From Thermomonas fusca DSM 15424 (lineage in GTDB: Bacteria > Pseudomonadota > Gammaproteobacteria > Xanthomonadales > Xanthomonadaceae), in the NCBI RefSeq assembly GCF_000423885.1, contig NZ_AUIV01000010.1:1-64000 (forward strand): 64,000 nucleotides of DNA. Direction: 5' to 3'. The translations under genes were made by a program, and so were the position numbers. A model generated the notes under the pieces. That model was not told where the DNA came from. It worked only from the letters and a program-made list of their open reading frames with translations, and ran no database searches. This document shows positions 49,779-60,105 of this stretch, piece after piece. Each line of letters starts with the position of its first letter. The stretch's first letter is position 1.

Positions 49779-51092
49779 TTACGCCAGCGCGGCCGCGCCA
49801 CTCTCCTCATCCGTACCGGGAGCAGGGGAAAGCTGCAGTCGCGCATCCCGCGCCGCGAGCCATGCCGCCAGTGGTGCGGACACGATGGCATCGCCCGCTG
49901 CCAGCAGCCTGCCGTCGGGGTCGGACAGCAGCGGCAGGCGCGCGCGCTGCCACGGCGGCATGCCGCTGTCCTGCAGCACGTGCTTGAGCGCATGCGAATG
50001 GCTGCGGCCTGGCAACACGATGCGTTCGCCGCCTTGCCGCGCATGCACGCGCAGCGGCGCGTCGAAGCCTGCTGCGTGCACCAGCTGCAGGCGCCCGCCG
50101 CCCGGCAACATCAGTGTCGCGCGGCCATCCCATGCCTGGCTCCAGCCGGCGGGCAGCGGTTCGTGCAACACGTCCGCGTGCAGCAGCCCGCGCCAGCGCC
50201 AGACGCGCGCGCCCTGCCAGTCGAAGCGCGGGCTGGCGTCGTGGCGCGCGGCCAGCAGTTCGCGCTCGATCCGGGCAATGCCGTTGCCGGGCAGCGGCGG
50301 CAGCTGCAGCTCGATAGTCCAGCGCCGCAGCACCCGCGCCCGGCGCGCAGCGGACAGGTCCAGCAGCACCTGCATGTCGAGTGTGTGCGGGTCGCGACGC
50401 GCGGCGGCCAGCGCCGCGGCGTCTTCGGCGTCCAGCAGCTCGCCGGCCTGCGCGCATAGCGCGGCGCTGCGGGCGAAGCTGGCGGCGGCGTCCGGCCAGC
50501 GCTGGCGCAGCAGCGGTAGCACCGCGTTGCGCAGGAAGTTGCGGTCGAAGTCGGTGTTGGCGTTGGCGGGGTCGTCGAGCCAGTGCAGGCGCTGCGACGT
50601 GGCGTAGTCGTGCAACGTCGTGCGCGGCACGTCCAGCAGCGGTCGCCACAACCAGCCGTGCGCGTGGCGACGCCACGGCCGCATCGCCGCCAGCCCGTCG
50701 CTGCCGGCGCCGCGCAGTGCGCGCAGCAGGAAGGTTTCGGCCTGATCGTCGCGATGATGGGCGAGGGTCAGGATTTCGTCTTCGCCCAGCGCTGCGGCAA
50801 AGGCGGCGTGGCGGGCAACACGGGCGGCGCCTTCGATGCCGAGTCCGGCGGTCAGGTCGAGCTCGACGCGGACGATTTCCAGCGGCACATCCAGCGCGTC
50901 GCAGGCGCGCCGGCAAAGCGCGGCCCAGGCGTCGGCCTCCGGGTGCAAGCCGTGGTGGACATGCAGCGCGCGCAGCCCGCGCTGGCGGATGGCTTCGTCC
51001 GCCGCAAGCAGGTGCAGCAACACGGTGGAATCCAGGCCGCCGCTGAAACCCAGCAGGATCGGCGACGGCAGCGGTGGAGCGGGCAGGCGCAT
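49779..51092 (-). CDS. tilS: tRNA(Ile)-lysidine synthase
   Basis: Adds lysine to C34 of the CAU-anticodon isoleucine tRNA. The PP-loop SGGLDSTVLLHLL is at about 17-29; HVHHGLHPEAD, LAHHRDDQAETFLLRALRG and RPLLDVPRTTLHDYA are typical. The C-terminal RGGERIVLPGRSHSHALKHVLQD (in parts) is the tRNA-binding domain. 437 aa (E. coli 432). ATG 51092; 9 bp ahead of xseB. Confidence 0.94.
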   Translation of the reverse strand: MRLPAPPLPSPILLGFSGGLDSTVLLHLLAADEAIRQRGLRALHVHHGLHPEADAWAALCRRACDALDVPLEIVRVELDLTAGLGIEGAARVARHAAFAAALGEDEILTLAHHRDDQAETFLLRALRGAGSDGLAAMRPWRRHAHGWLWRPLLDVPRTTLHDYATSQRLHWLDDPANANTDFDRNFLRNAVLPLLRQRWPDAAASFARSAALCAQAGELLDAEDAAALAAARRDPHTLDMQVLLDLSAARRARVLRRWTIELQLPPLPGNGIARIERELLAARHDASPRFDWQGARVWRWRGLLHADVLHEPLPAGWSQAWDGRATLMLPGGGRLQLVHAAGFDAPLRVHARQGGERIVLPGRSHSHALKHVLQDSGMPPWQRARLPLLSDPDGRLLAAGDAIVSAPLAAWLAARDARLQLSPAPGTDEESGAAALA

Positions 51093-51147
51093 GCCGCAAG
51101 TGTAGGGCGGCGCCTGCGCGGCGGGCGGCCGGCGCCGCGTTGCGGAA

Positions 51148-52110
51148 TCAGGAGGCGAGGTCGTAGGCGCCGAGGGCGCGCAGGCGGCGGTATCGGCGTT
51201 CCAGCAGATCCTCTGCCGGCAGGCCTTCCAGTGCGTCCAGCTCGCGCAGCAGCACCGCCTTCAGGCGCTTGGCCATCTGCACCGGATTGCGGTGGGCGCC
51301 ACCGGTGGGTTCGCGCACCACCTTGTCCACTAACCCGAGCCCGTGCAGGCGCCTGGCGGTCATGCCCAGCTGTTCCGCGGCGTCCTTGGCCTTGGCGGAA
51401 TCGCGCCACAGGATCGAGGCGCAGCCTTCCGGGGTGATGACCGAATAGGTGCTGTATTCCAGCATGATCGTGCGGTCGCCCACGCCGATCGCCAATGCGC
51501 CGCCGCTGCCGCCTTCGCCGATCACCGTGCACACGATCGGCACGCGCAGCTCGGCCATTTCCAGCAGGTTGCGGGCAATCGCCTCGGATTGGCCGCGCTC
51601 TTCCGCGTCGATGCCGGGCCAGGCGCCGGCGGTATCGATGAAGGTGAGGACGGGCAGGCCGAAGCGCTCCGCCATCTTCATCAGCCGCAGCGCCTTGCGG
51701 TAGCCCTCGGGCTTGGGCATGCCGAAGTTGCGGCGGACCTTGGTCTTGGTGTCGCGGCCCTTCTCGTGGCCGATCACCATCAGCGGGCGACCGTCGATGC
51801 GGGCCAGGCCGCCGACGATGGCCTGGTCATCGGCAAACGCGCGATCGCCGGCCAGTTCCTGGAACTCGTCGCAGATCACCCGCAGGTAATCCAGCGTGTA
51901 CGGCCGCTGCGGGTGGCGCGACAGCTGCGACACCTGCCACGGGGTGAGGTCGCGGAAGATCGTCGCGGTGCGCTTGCGCAGCTTGTCCCGCAGCGCCTGC
52001 ACTTCCTTGTCGATGTTGAGCGCCGGGCCGTTGCTGGCCTGTCGCAGTTCCTGGATCTTGGTTTCCAGGTCGGCGATCGGCTGCTCGAAGTCGAGGTAAT
52101 TCGGATTCAT
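51148..52110 (-). CDS. accA: Acetyl-CoA carboxylase carboxyltransferase subunit alpha
   Basis: With AccD transfers carboxyl from biotin to acetyl-CoA, the first step of fatty-acid synthesis. [19 protein letters not shown] opens the family N-terminus; [37 protein letters not shown] and [15 protein letters not shown] form the CoA/biotin site. 320 aa (E. coli 319). Follows dnaE by 93 bp, which contain a hairpin. The dnaE-accA order is conserved. Confidence 0.96.
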   Translation of the reverse strand: MNPNYLDFEQPIADLETKIQELRQASNGPALNIDKEVQALRDKLRKRTATIFRDLTPWQVSQLSRHPQRPYTLDYLRVICDEFQELAGDRAFADDQAIVGGLARIDGRPLMVIGHEKGRDTKTKVRRNFGMPKPEGYRKALRLMKMAERFGLPVLTFIDTAGAWPGIDAEERGQSEAIARNLLEMAELRVPIVCTVIGEGGSGGALAIGVGDRTIMLEYSTYSVITPEGCASILWRDSAKAKDAAEQLGMTARRLHGLGLVDKVVREPTGGAHRNPVQMAKRLKAVLLRELDALEGLPAEDLLERRYRRLRALGAYDLAS

Positions 52111-52163
52111 CCTGCGGAGTTTATCCCAGCGGGGTCGCCGTACCGAACCGGACGGTGCTGCCG

Positions 52164-52184
52164 CCCCTGCTCGCGGAGCAGGGG
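52164..52184. terminator. Hairpin between dnaE and accA
   Basis: CCCCTGCTC (52164-52172) pairs with GAGCAGGGG (52176-52184) over a 3-nt loop. No T-run on the minus strand, so it may attenuate or process the dnaE-accA message rather than end it. Confidence 0.45.
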
Positions 52185-52203
52185 GAGAAGGCAGCCGCTG
52201 GCG

Positions 52204-55200
52204 TCATTCGGACTTTGGCGCTGCCCACGGCCGCGCCAGCTGCACCTGCACCGTGCCGACGCCCGGCAGGCTGCGCAGCAGCCCGGGCAGGCTGGCGTCC
52301 ACCTGCAGGCCACGACCGCCGCCGAGGGTCAGCCGCCCGATGCCGGCGACGGTGGTGGCTTCCAGCAGCACCGGGGTCGGCCCGGCGTGGGCCTTCAGCA
52401 CGTGTTCCAGCTGCTGCTGCGCGCCGGCCACGCGCAGGTCGATGCGGATGGAAATGCGCTGCGCCTGCTGACCGCAGATCTGCGCGAAATCCCAGCAACG
52501 GCTGGCGCGCAGCGAATAGCCGCCGTTGAATTCGTCCTCGCGCAGGCCACCCTCGACCACCAGGATGCGGTCGCGGGTGAGCAGCGGGGCGAATTCCTGC
52601 CACTGCTCGTTGAAGAAGCCGCATTCGATCCGGCCGCGGCCGTCCTCCAGCTGCACGAACGCCTGCGATTCGCCGCGCTTGCGCATGCCGATCACCTGGC
52701 CAGCCACCACCGTCTGCACCATCGGGCGCCAGCTGCGGCCTTCCTGCGGGCGGCTGTTGCGCGCGGCGCGTTCCCAGATTTCCGCCAGTGCCGACAGGTC
52801 GTGGCCGACCAGCTTCTGCACGTCGTCGCGGTAAGGGTCCATCGGATGGCCGCTGAGGTAATGGCCCAGCGTGTCGTGTTCGCCCTGCAGCAGCTGCGCC
52901 AGCGGCCACTCGGTGGTTTCCGGCAGTTCAATCCGGATGTCGCTGCTGCCGCCGCTGCCGAACATGTCGAACATGCCGGCTTCGCGGTTCTTCGCCATCT
53001 GGTCGGTGGCTTTCATCGCCTCCGGCAGCTGCAGCATCAGCGAGGCGCGGTTGACCGCCAGCGCATCCATCGCACCGGCGTGGATCAGTGCTTCCAGCGT
53101 GCGTTTGTTGAGGCCGGCGGCGGAGACGCGCTGGCAGAAGTCGAGCAGGTCGCGGAACACGCCGTCGGCATTGCGGGCGGTGACGATGGCCTCGCAGACG
53201 CCCTGGCCCACGCCCTTCACCGCGCCGAGGCCATAGCGGATGGTGTCCGGGGTGGTGGCATCGAACATGTAGCTGGACGCGTTGACGTCGGGCGGCAGCA
53301 CGGTCAGGCCGAGGCCGCGCGCCTCATCCAGGAAGGCCACCACCTTGTCGGTCTTGTCCATGTCGCTGGACAGGGTGGCGGCCATGAACTCGGCCGGGTA
53401 ATGCTGCTTCAGCCAGGCGGTCTGGTAGGCGACCAGCGAGTACGCGGCGGCGTGCGACTTGTTGAAGCCGTAGCCGGCGAACTTCTCCATCAGGTCGAAG
53501 ATCTCGTCGGCCTTGGCCGCGCTGACCCCGCCCTTGGCCGCGCCCTCGCGGAAGATCTCGCGGTGCTTGGCCATTTCGGCCGGCACCTTCTTGCCCATCG
53601 CACGGCGCAGCAGGTCGGCGCCGCCCAGCGAGTAGCCGCCGACGATCTGCGCCATCTGCATGACCTGCTCCTGGTAGACCATGATGCCGTAGGTCTCCTG
53701 GAGCATCCCCTTGGTGCGGGGGTCGGGGTATTCGAACGTCTCGGTGCCGTGCTTGCGCGCCACGAACGACGGAATCATCTCCATCGGGCCGGGGCGGTAC
53801 AGTGCGTTCAGCGCGATCAGGTCCTCGAAGCGATCCGGTTTCGCGTCCTTCAGCGCGCGGCGCATGCCGGAGGATTCGAACTGGAACACCGAGCCTGTGT
53901 TGCCGTTGGCGAACACGTTGCGATAGACGCTGGCGTCGTCGAGCGGGATCGTGGCGATATCGACCGGTTCGGCGCCATCCTTCGCGCGGCGCACGTTGAT
54001 CGCCTTCACCGCCCAGTCGATGATGGTCAGCGTGCGCAGGCCGAGGAAGTCGAACTTCACCAGCCCCACCGCTTCCACGTCGTCCTTGTCGAACTGGGTG
54101 ACCGGGTTCTTGCCCAGCGTGCCGTGGTCGTGTTCGGCGTACAGCGGGCAGAAATCCGACAGCGGCGTCGGCGCGATCACCACGCCGCCGGCGTGCTTGC
54201 CGGCGTTGCGGGTGAGGTCCTCCAGCTGCAGCGCCAGGTCGATCAGGTCGCGGACGTCGTCCTCGCTCTCGTAGCGCTGGATCAGCTCGGGCGATGCCAT
54301 TTCGCCGTCCATCCCGCCCTTGCCCTGGCCCATCGCGTCCTTCAGCGATATGCCGAGGATGTTGGGGATCAGCTTGGCGATCCCGTCCACCATGCCGTAG
54401 CCGAAGCCGAGCACGCGGCCGGTGTCGCGTAGCACCGCCTTGGCGGCCATGGTGCCGTAGGTGATGATCTGCGAAACGCGCTCGCGGCCGTACTTGCGGG
54501 CGACGTAGTCGATGACTTCGTCGCGCCGGTCCATGCAGAAGTCGATGTCGAAGTCGGGCATCGACACGCGTTCCGGGTTGAGGAAGCGCTCGAACAGCAG
54601 GTTGTACGGCAGCGGGTCCAGGTCGGTGATCTGCAGCGCCCACGCCACCAGCGAGCCGGCGCCGGAGCCGCGGCCCGGGCCGATCGGGATGCCCTGGTTC
54701 TTGCCCCACTGGATGAAGTCGGCCACGATCAGGAAGTAGCCTGGGAAGCCCATCTTGATGATGGTGTCCAGCTCGAATTCCAGCCGCGCCTCGTAGTCCT
54801 CGCGGGTCTTGCCGGGTGCCAGGGGATTTTTCTGCAGCCGTGCTTCCAGGCCGCGCCGGGCTTCGCTGCGGATCCAGCTGTCCAGTGTCTCGTCGGACGG
54901 CACCGGATAGGCCGGCAGGAAGTAGGTGCCCAGCTTCAGCTGCAGGTTGCAGCGCTGCGCCAGCGCCACCGTGTTGTCCAGCGCGTCAGGCACGTCGGCG
55001 AACAGCGCGACCATTTCCTCGGTCGAGCGCAGGTACTGCTGGGCGCTGTAGTCGCGCGGGCGGCGCGGATCTTCCAGCACCCGGCCGCTGGAGATGCACA
55101 CCCGCGCCTCGTGCGCGCCGAAGCCGGCGGCATCGAGGAAGCGCACGTCGTTGCTGGCCACCACCGGCAGGCCGAGCTTGCCGGAGGCGTGCAGGGCGAA

Positions 55201-55782
55201 CTGGTTGAACGCTTCTTCGCCGTCGCGGCCGGTGCGGGTCAGCTCCAGATGCAGGCCATCGCCGAACACCCGCCGCCATTCCGCCAGCTGCGCCTCCGCG
55301 ACGTCATGGCGATTGGCCTGCACCAGCCGCCCGGCCAGGCTGGTGCGGCCAGCGATCGCGAACAGGCCGGCATGGTCGTCGCGCAGCCATTCCGGATCGA
55401 TCGCCACGCAGTCGCCGCGCTGGCCTTCCAGCCAAGCGCGGCTGAGCAGGCGCGACAGGCTGAGGTAGCCGTCCTGGTCGCGGCACAGCAGGGTGAGTTG
55501 CGAAGGCGCATCGCCGCCGTCGGCGACCAGCACGTCGGCACCGGCGATGGGCTTGATGCCCACGCTTTCCGCGGCCTTGTAGAACTTGACCAGCGCGAAC
55601 AGGTTGTTGCGGTCGGTGACCGCCAGCGCCGGCAGCTGCAGTTCCACCGCACAGCTGAGCAGGTTGGGCCGGTCGCCGGCTTTTTCCGGCCGCGCATAGT
55701 CCGGCTTCTCGGGCACGCGGATGGTGGAGTCCGCGAGCGAGAATTCGGTGTGCAGGTGCAGGTGGACGAAACGTGCGGGCAT
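52204..55782 (-). CDS. dnaE: DNA polymerase III alpha subunit
   Basis: Catalytic subunit of the replicative polymerase. N-terminal PHP domain starts MPARFVHLHLHTEFSLADST; the polymerase core has GPGRGSGAGSLVAWAL and the catalytic aspartates in MPDFDIDFCMDRRDE. NKSHAAAYSLVAYQTAWLK is in the fingers region. The C-terminal half has the HhH and OB (tRNA-anti-like; MRKRGESQAFVQLEDGRG) domains and tau-binding tail. 1192 aa (E. coli 1160). The frame is open a further 519 bp upstream, but that stretch lies over rnhB and lacks family similarity, so ATG 55782 is used. Confidence 0.97.
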   Translation of the reverse strand: MPARFVHLHLHTEFSLADSTIRVPEKPDYARPEKAGDRPNLLSCAVELQLPALAVTDRNNLFALVKFYKAAESVGIKPIAGADVLVADGGDAPSQLTLLCRDQDGYLSLSRLLSRAWLEGQRGDCVAIDPEWLRDDHAGLFAIAGRTSLAGRLVQANRHDVAEAQLAEWRRVFGDGLHLELTRTGRDGEEAFNQFALHASGKLGLPVVASNDVRFLDAAGFGAHEARVCISSGRVLEDPRRPRDYSAQQYLRSTEEMVALFADVPDALDNTVALAQRCNLQLKLGTYFLPAYPVPSDETLDSWIRSEARRGLEARLQKNPLAPGKTREDYEARLEFELDTIIKMGFPGYFLIVADFIQWGKNQGIPIGPGRGSGAGSLVAWALQITDLDPLPYNLLFERFLNPERVSMPDFDIDFCMDRRDEVIDYVARKYGRERVSQIITYGTMAAKAVLRDTGRVLGFGYGMVDGIAKLIPNILGISLKDAMGQGKGGMDGEMASPELIQRYESEDDVRDLIDLALQLEDLTRNAGKHAGGVVIAPTPLSDFCPLYAEHDHGTLGKNPVTQFDKDDVEAVGLVKFDFLGLRTLTIIDWAVKAINVRRAKDGAEPVDIATIPLDDASVYRNVFANGNTGSVFQFESSGMRRALKDAKPDRFEDLIALNALYRPGPMEMIPSFVARKHGTETFEYPDPRTKGMLQETYGIMVYQEQVMQMAQIVGGYSLGGADLLRRAMGKKVPAEMAKHREIFREGAAKGGVSAAKADEIFDLMEKFAGYGFNKSHAAAYSLVAYQTAWLKQHYPAEFMAATLSSDMDKTDKVVAFLDEARGLGLTVLPPDVNASSYMFDATTPDTIRYGLGAVKGVGQGVCEAIVTARNADGVFRDLLDFCQRVSAAGLNKRTLEALIHAGAMDALAVNRASLMLQLPEAMKATDQMAKNREAGMFDMFGSGGSSDIRIELPETTEWPLAQLLQGEHDTLGHYLSGHPMDPYRDDVQKLVGHDLSALAEIWERAARNSRPQEGRSWRPMVQTVVAGQVIGMRKRGESQAFVQLEDGRGRIECGFFNEQWQEFAPLLTRDRILVVEGGLREDEFNGGYSLRASRCWDFAQICGQQAQRISIRIDLRVAGAQQQLEHVLKAHAGPTPVLLEATTVAGIGRLTLGGGRGLQVDASLPGLLRSLPGVGTVQVQLARPWAAPKSE

Positions 55783-55865
55783 CGCGTGGTCGCGGTGTTG
55801 AAGCCGCAGGTTAGGGCCCGCAGCGGAGGCGGGCAAGGCTTGACAGTACGCGATCCGTGCGTGAC

Positions 55866-56483
55866 TCAGGCTGGCTGCGGCAAACCCGGCAGTTCCGCCT
55901 GCAGCGGCATGGGTTCCAGCGCCGCACGCACCGGCGCATAGCTGCGTCGATGTTGCGGGCAGGGGCCGTGCGCCTGCAGTGCCGCCAGATGCAGCGGGCT
56001 GGGGTAACCCTTGTGGCGGTCGAAGCCGTATTGCGGATAGTGCGCGTGCAGCTCGCGCATGCGCGCATCGCGCGCGACCTTGGCAAGGATCGAGGCGGCC
56101 ATGATGCTGCGGTCGCGGGCGTCGCCGCCGATCCACGCCTCGGTCGGGCAGGGCAGGTCCTTCGGCAGGCGGTTGCCGTCGATGCGCGCGCAGTCGGCGA
56201 CGTGGGCCACACCCAGCAGCGCTTCGCGTATGCCGTGCATGGTGGCCTGGAAGATGTTGCGGCGGTCGATCTCGTCGGCTTCGACAAACACGATTTTCCA
56301 CGCCAGCGCGCGTTCGAGGATGCGCGGGTAGAGCAGCTCGCGCTTCTTTTCGGTCAGCGCCTTGGAGTCGTCGAGCCCGTTCACCGGGGTGCGGCCCGGC
56401 GCGAACACCACCGCGGCCACCACCACAGGCCCGGCCAGCGGGCCGCGCCCGGCCTCGTCGATGCCGGCAACGCGCAGGCTCAT
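55866..56483 (-). CDS. rnhB: Ribonuclease HII
   Basis: Removes RNA from RNA/DNA hybrids and single ribonucleotides. Catalytic Asp9 and Glu10 in [30 protein letters not shown], and the later [17 protein letters not shown] with the last ligands. 205 aa. Start ATG overlaps lpxB by four bases. Last cistron of the lipid A block before dnaE (83-bp gap without a gene). Confidence 0.95.
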   Translation of the reverse strand: MSLRVAGIDEAGRGPLAGPVVVAAVVFAPGRTPVNGLDDSKALTEKKRELLYPRILERALAWKIVFVEADEIDRRNIFQATMHGIREALLGVAHVADCARIDGNRLPKDLPCPTEAWIGGDARDRSIMAASILAKVARDARMRELHAHYPQYGFDRHKGYPSPLHLAALQAHGPCPQHRRSYAPVRAALEPMPLQAELPGLPQPA

Positions 56484-57619
56484 GGCTGCCGCAGGAGCTG
56501 CGCCACCGCCTCGGCGGCGCGCGCCGAGGCGTCGCGGCGCAGCGTCTGGTGGATGGCGAGGAAGCGCGGCTGCAGCGCTGCCACCGCCTCTTCGTCGCGG
56601 AACCAGCGCAGCAGCGCGGCGTGCAGGTTGTCCGGCGTGCAGGCGTCCTGCAGCAGCTCCGGAATCAGCGCCTCGCCGGCCAGCACGTTGGGCAGGCTGA
56701 CGTGGGCGGACTTGAGCATGCCGAACAGCCGGACGATGCGGTAGGTCAGCGGCGCGATGCGGTGGCCCACCACCATCGGCCGCTTGCACAGCATCGCTTC
56801 CAGCGCGGCGGTGCCGGACGCCAGCAGCACCGCGTCGCTGGCGATCATGATCCGCTGCGCCCGGCCGTCGATGACGCGGAACGCCGGCGCGTCGCCGAGG
56901 ATGGCGTCGATGGCGCTGCGGCACTGCGCGTTTGCCGCAGGCACCAGCACGCGCAGGCCGGGGACATCCGCGGCAAGGCGACGCGCGGTCTCGGCGAAGT
57001 CGGGCAGCATGCGGCGGATTTCGCCCAGCCGGCTGCCGGGCAGCAGCGCCAGGATTGGCGCGTCGTTGGATTCGCCCAGTGCCGCGCGAGCCACGTCGCG
57101 ATCCGGTTGCAGCGGAATTGCGTCGGCCAGCGGGTGGCCGATGAACGTGGCATCCACGCCGTGCCTGGCGTAGATCGGCGGCTCCATCGGGAACAGGCAG
57201 AGCACGCGGTCGGCGCTTTCGCCGATCTTCAAGGCGCGGTTTTCGCGCCATGCCCAGACCGAAGGGCTGACGTCGTGCACGGTGCGCACGCCGCGCTGCT
57301 TCAGCCAGCGCTCCACGCCGAGATTGAAGTCCGGCGCATCGATGCCGATGAACACGTCGGGATTCCAGTCCAGCACGCGCTGGCGGAAAGTCTTGCGCAG
57401 CTTCAGCAGGCGCGGCAGGTGCGCCAGCACTTCCGCCAGGCCCATCACCGCCAGCTCGCTGGCGTCGAACCACGTGTCCATGCCCGCGGCGCGCATGGCA
57501 TCGCCGCCGATGCCGGCGAACTGCGCATCCGGAAAGCGTTCGCGCAGCGCCTCGATCAGTCCGGCGCCAAGCTGGTCGCCGGAGGTTTCGCCGGCGCAGA
57601 GGGCGATGCGTGGGGTCAT
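56480..57619 (-). CDS. lpxB: Lipid-A-disaccharide synthase
   Basis: GT19 glycosyltransferase that joins UDP-diacylglucosamine and lipid X, at the inner membrane. [21 protein letters not shown] opens the protein; [30 protein letters not shown] and [15 protein letters not shown] are family motifs. 379 aa (E. coli 382). ATG 57619. Unlike the usual tight lpxA-lpxB junction, 178 bp separate it from lpxA, and most of this is a large inverted-repeat element. Confidence 0.95.
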   Translation of the reverse strand: MTPRIALCAGETSGDQLGAGLIEALRERFPDAQFAGIGGDAMRAAGMDTWFDASELAVMGLAEVLAHLPRLLKLRKTFRQRVLDWNPDVFIGIDAPDFNLGVERWLKQRGVRTVHDVSPSVWAWRENRALKIGESADRVLCLFPMEPPIYARHGVDATFIGHPLADAIPLQPDRDVARAALGESNDAPILALLPGSRLGEIRRMLPDFAETARRLAADVPGLRVLVPAANAQCRSAIDAILGDAPAFRVIDGRAQRIMIASDAVLLASGTAALEAMLCKRPMVVGHRIAPLTYRIVRLFGMLKSAHVSLPNVLAGEALIPELLQDACTPDNLHAALLRWFRDEEAVAALQPRFLAIHQTLRRDASARAAEAVAQLLRQP

Positions 57620-57640
57620 GGCTTGTTTCGCTTCGGGGTC

Positions 57641-57743
57641 GCGCCGTTGCGGCGGCTGGGGTGTGTCCCAACGCACTCGCTGGCGCGAGCGCACTCCCCG
57701 ATACTCGCTTTGTCGGGACACACCCCAGCCGCCGCAACGGCGC
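57641..57743. repeat. 103-bp element with perfect 29-bp inverted arms between lpxA and lpxB
   Basis: 57641-57669 (starting GCGCCGTTGCGGCGG) is the exact reverse complement of 57715-57743. The 45-bp centre contains a small hairpin (CTCGC/GCGAG at about 57677-57689). No reading frame, T-run or obvious target duplication. On the lpxA-lpxB message it would form a stem of extreme stability. It resembles a MITE or a REP doublet; the family is unknown to me. Confidence 0.85.
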
Positions 57744-57797
57744 CGGTAGTGCTGCGCCTTGCAGCTATGTCCCTTCTAGCGACAAGGCCGACCGGGC

Positions 57798-58592
57798 TCA
57801 CCGCAGCAACGGCCGCTCGCCGGCGTCGATGAAATCGAGGAAGGCGCGCACGTCCTCGCTGCCCGCGGCGATCTCCGCCAGCTCGAGCTTGGCTTCGTCC
57901 AATCTCGCCTCGCCCATGTACAGCGCCCGGTACGCGCGCTTGATCGCGGCCACGCGGGTGGCGTCGAAGCCGCGGCGCTTCAGGCCCTCGGCATTGATCC
58001 CACGCGGACGCGCGTATTTTTCCTGCGCGATCATCAGGAACGGCGGCACGTCGCCGTTGACGAAGGCCCCCATGCCGATGAACGCGTGGTCGCCGACCCG
58101 GCAGAACTGGTGGACGCCGGAGAACCCGCTCAGGATCACGTGGCTGCCGACGGTGACATGGCCGGCCAGGGTGGCGTTGTTGGAGAACACGCAATCGTCG
58201 CCGACGATGCAGTCGTGGGCGATGTGGCTGTAGGCGAGGATCCAGTTGCGGTTGCCGAGGCGAGTGATGCCGCCGCCTTCGCCGGTGCCGCGATTGATGG
58301 TGACGAATTCGCGGATCGAATTGCCGTCGCCGATCTCCAGCGCCACCCGCTCGCCGCGGTACTTCTTGTCCTGCGGCTCGCCGCCGATCGCGGCATGGCC
58401 GTGGAACACGTTGTCGCGGCCGATCCGGGTGGGGCCTTCGATCAGGCAGTGCGGGCCGATGCGGGTGTTGTCGCCCACCTCCACCTCGGCACCGATCACC
58501 GCATAGGCGCCGACCTGCACGCCCGCACCGATCCGCGCGCGCGGATCGATCACGGCGGTGGGGTGGATGGCGCTGGCGTCGTGGTTGCTCAT
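57798..58592 (-). CDS. lpxA: UDP-N-acetylglucosamine acyltransferase
   Basis: First step of lipid A synthesis: 3-O-acylation of UDP-GlcNAc. Left-handed beta-helix of hexapeptide repeats from [14 protein letters not shown] to about 190, then a helical C-terminus. The catalytic His126 is in [32 protein letters not shown] and [13 protein letters not shown] are typical. 264 aa (E. coli 262). ATG 58592; 16 bp after fabZ. Confidence 0.96.
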   Translation of the reverse strand: MSNHDASAIHPTAVIDPRARIGAGVQVGAYAVIGAEVEVGDNTRIGPHCLIEGPTRIGRDNVFHGHAAIGGEPQDKKYRGERVALEIGDGNSIREFVTINRGTGEGGGITRLGNRNWILAYSHIAHDCIVGDDCVFSNNATLAGHVTVGSHVILSGFSGVHQFCRVGDHAFIGMGAFVNGDVPPFLMIAQEKYARPRGINAEGLKRRGFDATRVAAIKRAYRALYMGEARLDEAKLELAEIAAGSEDVRAFLDFIDAGERPLLR

Positions 58593-58608
58593 CGTTGCTG
58601 CCGCAGGT

Positions 58609-59076
58609 TCAGTCGCGCGATGCCGCGCACAGGATTTCGGCGCAGGCGACCTGCTCGCCATCGACTCGCGCCACGCCCACGTACTGGGCCATGTTGCGGA
58701 TGCGGCGCTTGAGCTCGACGTCGAGCTCCAGGCGGTCGCCGGGCACCACCATCCGGCTGAACTTGGCGTTGTCCACCTTCACCAGGTAGAAAGTTTCCGT
58801 CTGCGGATCGCCGGCTGCGGTGGACAGCTGGGTCAGCAGCCCACCGGCCTGCGCCAGCGCCTCCACCACCAGCACGCCCGGCATCACCGGCTTGCCGGGG
58901 AAGTGGCCCTGGAAGAACGGCTCGTTGATGGTGACGTTCTTGTAGGCCAGCACGCGCTTGTTCGGCTCCAGCGCCACCACCCGGTCCACCAGCAGGAACG
59001 GATAGCGGTGCGGCAGCAGGCGCTGGATGTCGGCGATGGTGGCGGGCAGCGCCGGCATTGCGGTGGTATCGGTCAT
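58609..59076 (-). CDS. fabZ: 3-hydroxyacyl-ACP dehydratase FabZ
   Basis: Dehydrates 3-hydroxyacyl-ACP in fatty-acid elongation, competing with LpxA/LpxD for hydroxyacyl chains. Hotdog fold: [14 protein letters not shown], catalytic His in [15 protein letters not shown] and Glu in VEALAQAGG. 155 aa (E. coli 151). Its ATG overlaps the lpxD stop by four bases. Confidence 0.96.
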   Translation of the reverse strand: MTDTTAMPALPATIADIQRLLPHRYPFLLVDRVVALEPNKRVLAYKNVTINEPFFQGHFPGKPVMPGVLVVEALAQAGGLLTQLSTAAGDPQTETFYLVKVDNAKFSRMVVPGDRLELDVELKRRIRNMAQYVGVARVDGEQVACAEILCAASRD

Positions 59077-60092
59077 TCGGTGTCCTTCGCATCGGCGGGC
59101 AGGCGCCGGGCGATGCGGTCAAGTTGCTTGAAGCGGGCGGCGCTCTTGCGCCAGCTGCGATTGTCCATCAACGGCGTGCCGGAAGAATACTCGCCCGGCT
59201 CGCGGAGCGAATGGGTGACCAACGACATCGCGGTGATCACCGCCCGGTCGCAGACCTCCAGATGACCGAGGATGCCGGCACCGCCGCCAACCAGACAGTG
59301 GCGGCCGATTTTTGCGCTGCCGGCCACCGCGGCGCAGCCGGCCATCGCGGTATGCGCGCCGATCCGCACGTTGTGGCCGATCTGGATCTGGTTGTCGAGG
59401 CGTACGTCTTCTTCCAGCACGGTATCGCCCAGCGCGCCGCGGTCGATGGTGGTGTTGGCGCCGATTTCGCAATCGTCGCCGACCACCACGCCGCCCAGCT
59501 GCGGCACGTTGATCCAGCGCCCGGCTTCCATCGCCATGCCGAAGCCGGCCGCGCCCAGCACGGCGCCAGGCAGGATGCGCACGCGTTTGCCGAGGCGTAC
59601 CCGCGTCCACAGGGTCACCCTTGCCTGCAGCTCGCAATCCTCGCCGACTTCGCAATCCTCGCCGACCACGCAGCCGGGGCCGATGATCGCGCCGGCGTCG
59701 ATCCTGCTGCGCGCGCCGATGCTGACGTGCGGGCCGATGCTGGCGCCGGGATCGACCTGCGCGGTGACATCCACCGCCGCGGTGGGATGGATGCCGGACG
59801 CGTGCACCGGCCGCGGCTCGAACAGCGCGGCGATGCGCGCGAACGCGACGTAAGGGTCGCGTGCCAGCAGTGCCGTGCCGGTGCAGGCATCGGCGTCGTC
59901 GGCGCGCAGCACCACCACGCCGGCGCGGGTCTGCGCCAGTTGGCTGCGATAACGCGGATTGGCCAGAAAGCCCAGCTGTGACGGCGAGGCATCGGCCAGG
60001 GTGCCGACGCCCGCCACCGTACGGTCTTGCCCGCGCAGCTCCAGGCCGAAGCGCGCGGCAAGCTCGGCGGCGGTGAACGTCGGCATGGTCAT
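59073..60092 (-). CDS. lpxD: UDP-3-O-acylglucosamine N-acyltransferase
   Basis: Third step of lipid A synthesis: N-acylation of UDP-3-O-acylglucosamine. N-terminal uridine-binding domain (ELAARFGLELRG, FLANPRYRSQL), then hexapeptide helix with IHPTAAVDVTAQVDPGASIG, GFGMAMEAGRWINVPQLG and the catalytic His region RLDNQIQIGHNVRIG. 339 aa from ATG 60092; a second ATG at 60086 is also possible. Only 13 bp follow bamA, so skp is absent here. Confidence 0.95.
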   Translation of the reverse strand: MTMPTFTAAELAARFGLELRGQDRTVAGVGTLADASPSQLGFLANPRYRSQLAQTRAGVVVLRADDADACTGTALLARDPYVAFARIAALFEPRPVHASGIHPTAAVDVTAQVDPGASIGPHVSIGARSRIDAGAIIGPGCVVGEDCEVGEDCELQARVTLWTRVRLGKRVRILPGAVLGAAGFGMAMEAGRWINVPQLGGVVVGDDCEIGANTTIDRGALGDTVLEEDVRLDNQIQIGHNVRIGAHTAMAGCAAVAGSAKIGRHCLVGGGAGILGHLEVCDRAVITAMSLVTHSLREPGEYSSGTPLMDNRSWRKSAARFKQLDRIARRLPADAKDTE

Positions 60093-60105
60093 GCCGGCGT
60101 TGCCG

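Noticed and set aside
51343..54432. Open frame of 1029 codons on the plus strand opposite accA and dnaE
   Set aside because: Same compositional shadow effect; both genes underneath are complete with catalytic motifs.
55783..56301. Possible N-terminal extension of dnaE
   Set aside because: The extra residues overlap rnhB in another frame, and the PHP domain of DnaE starts normally at ATG 55782.
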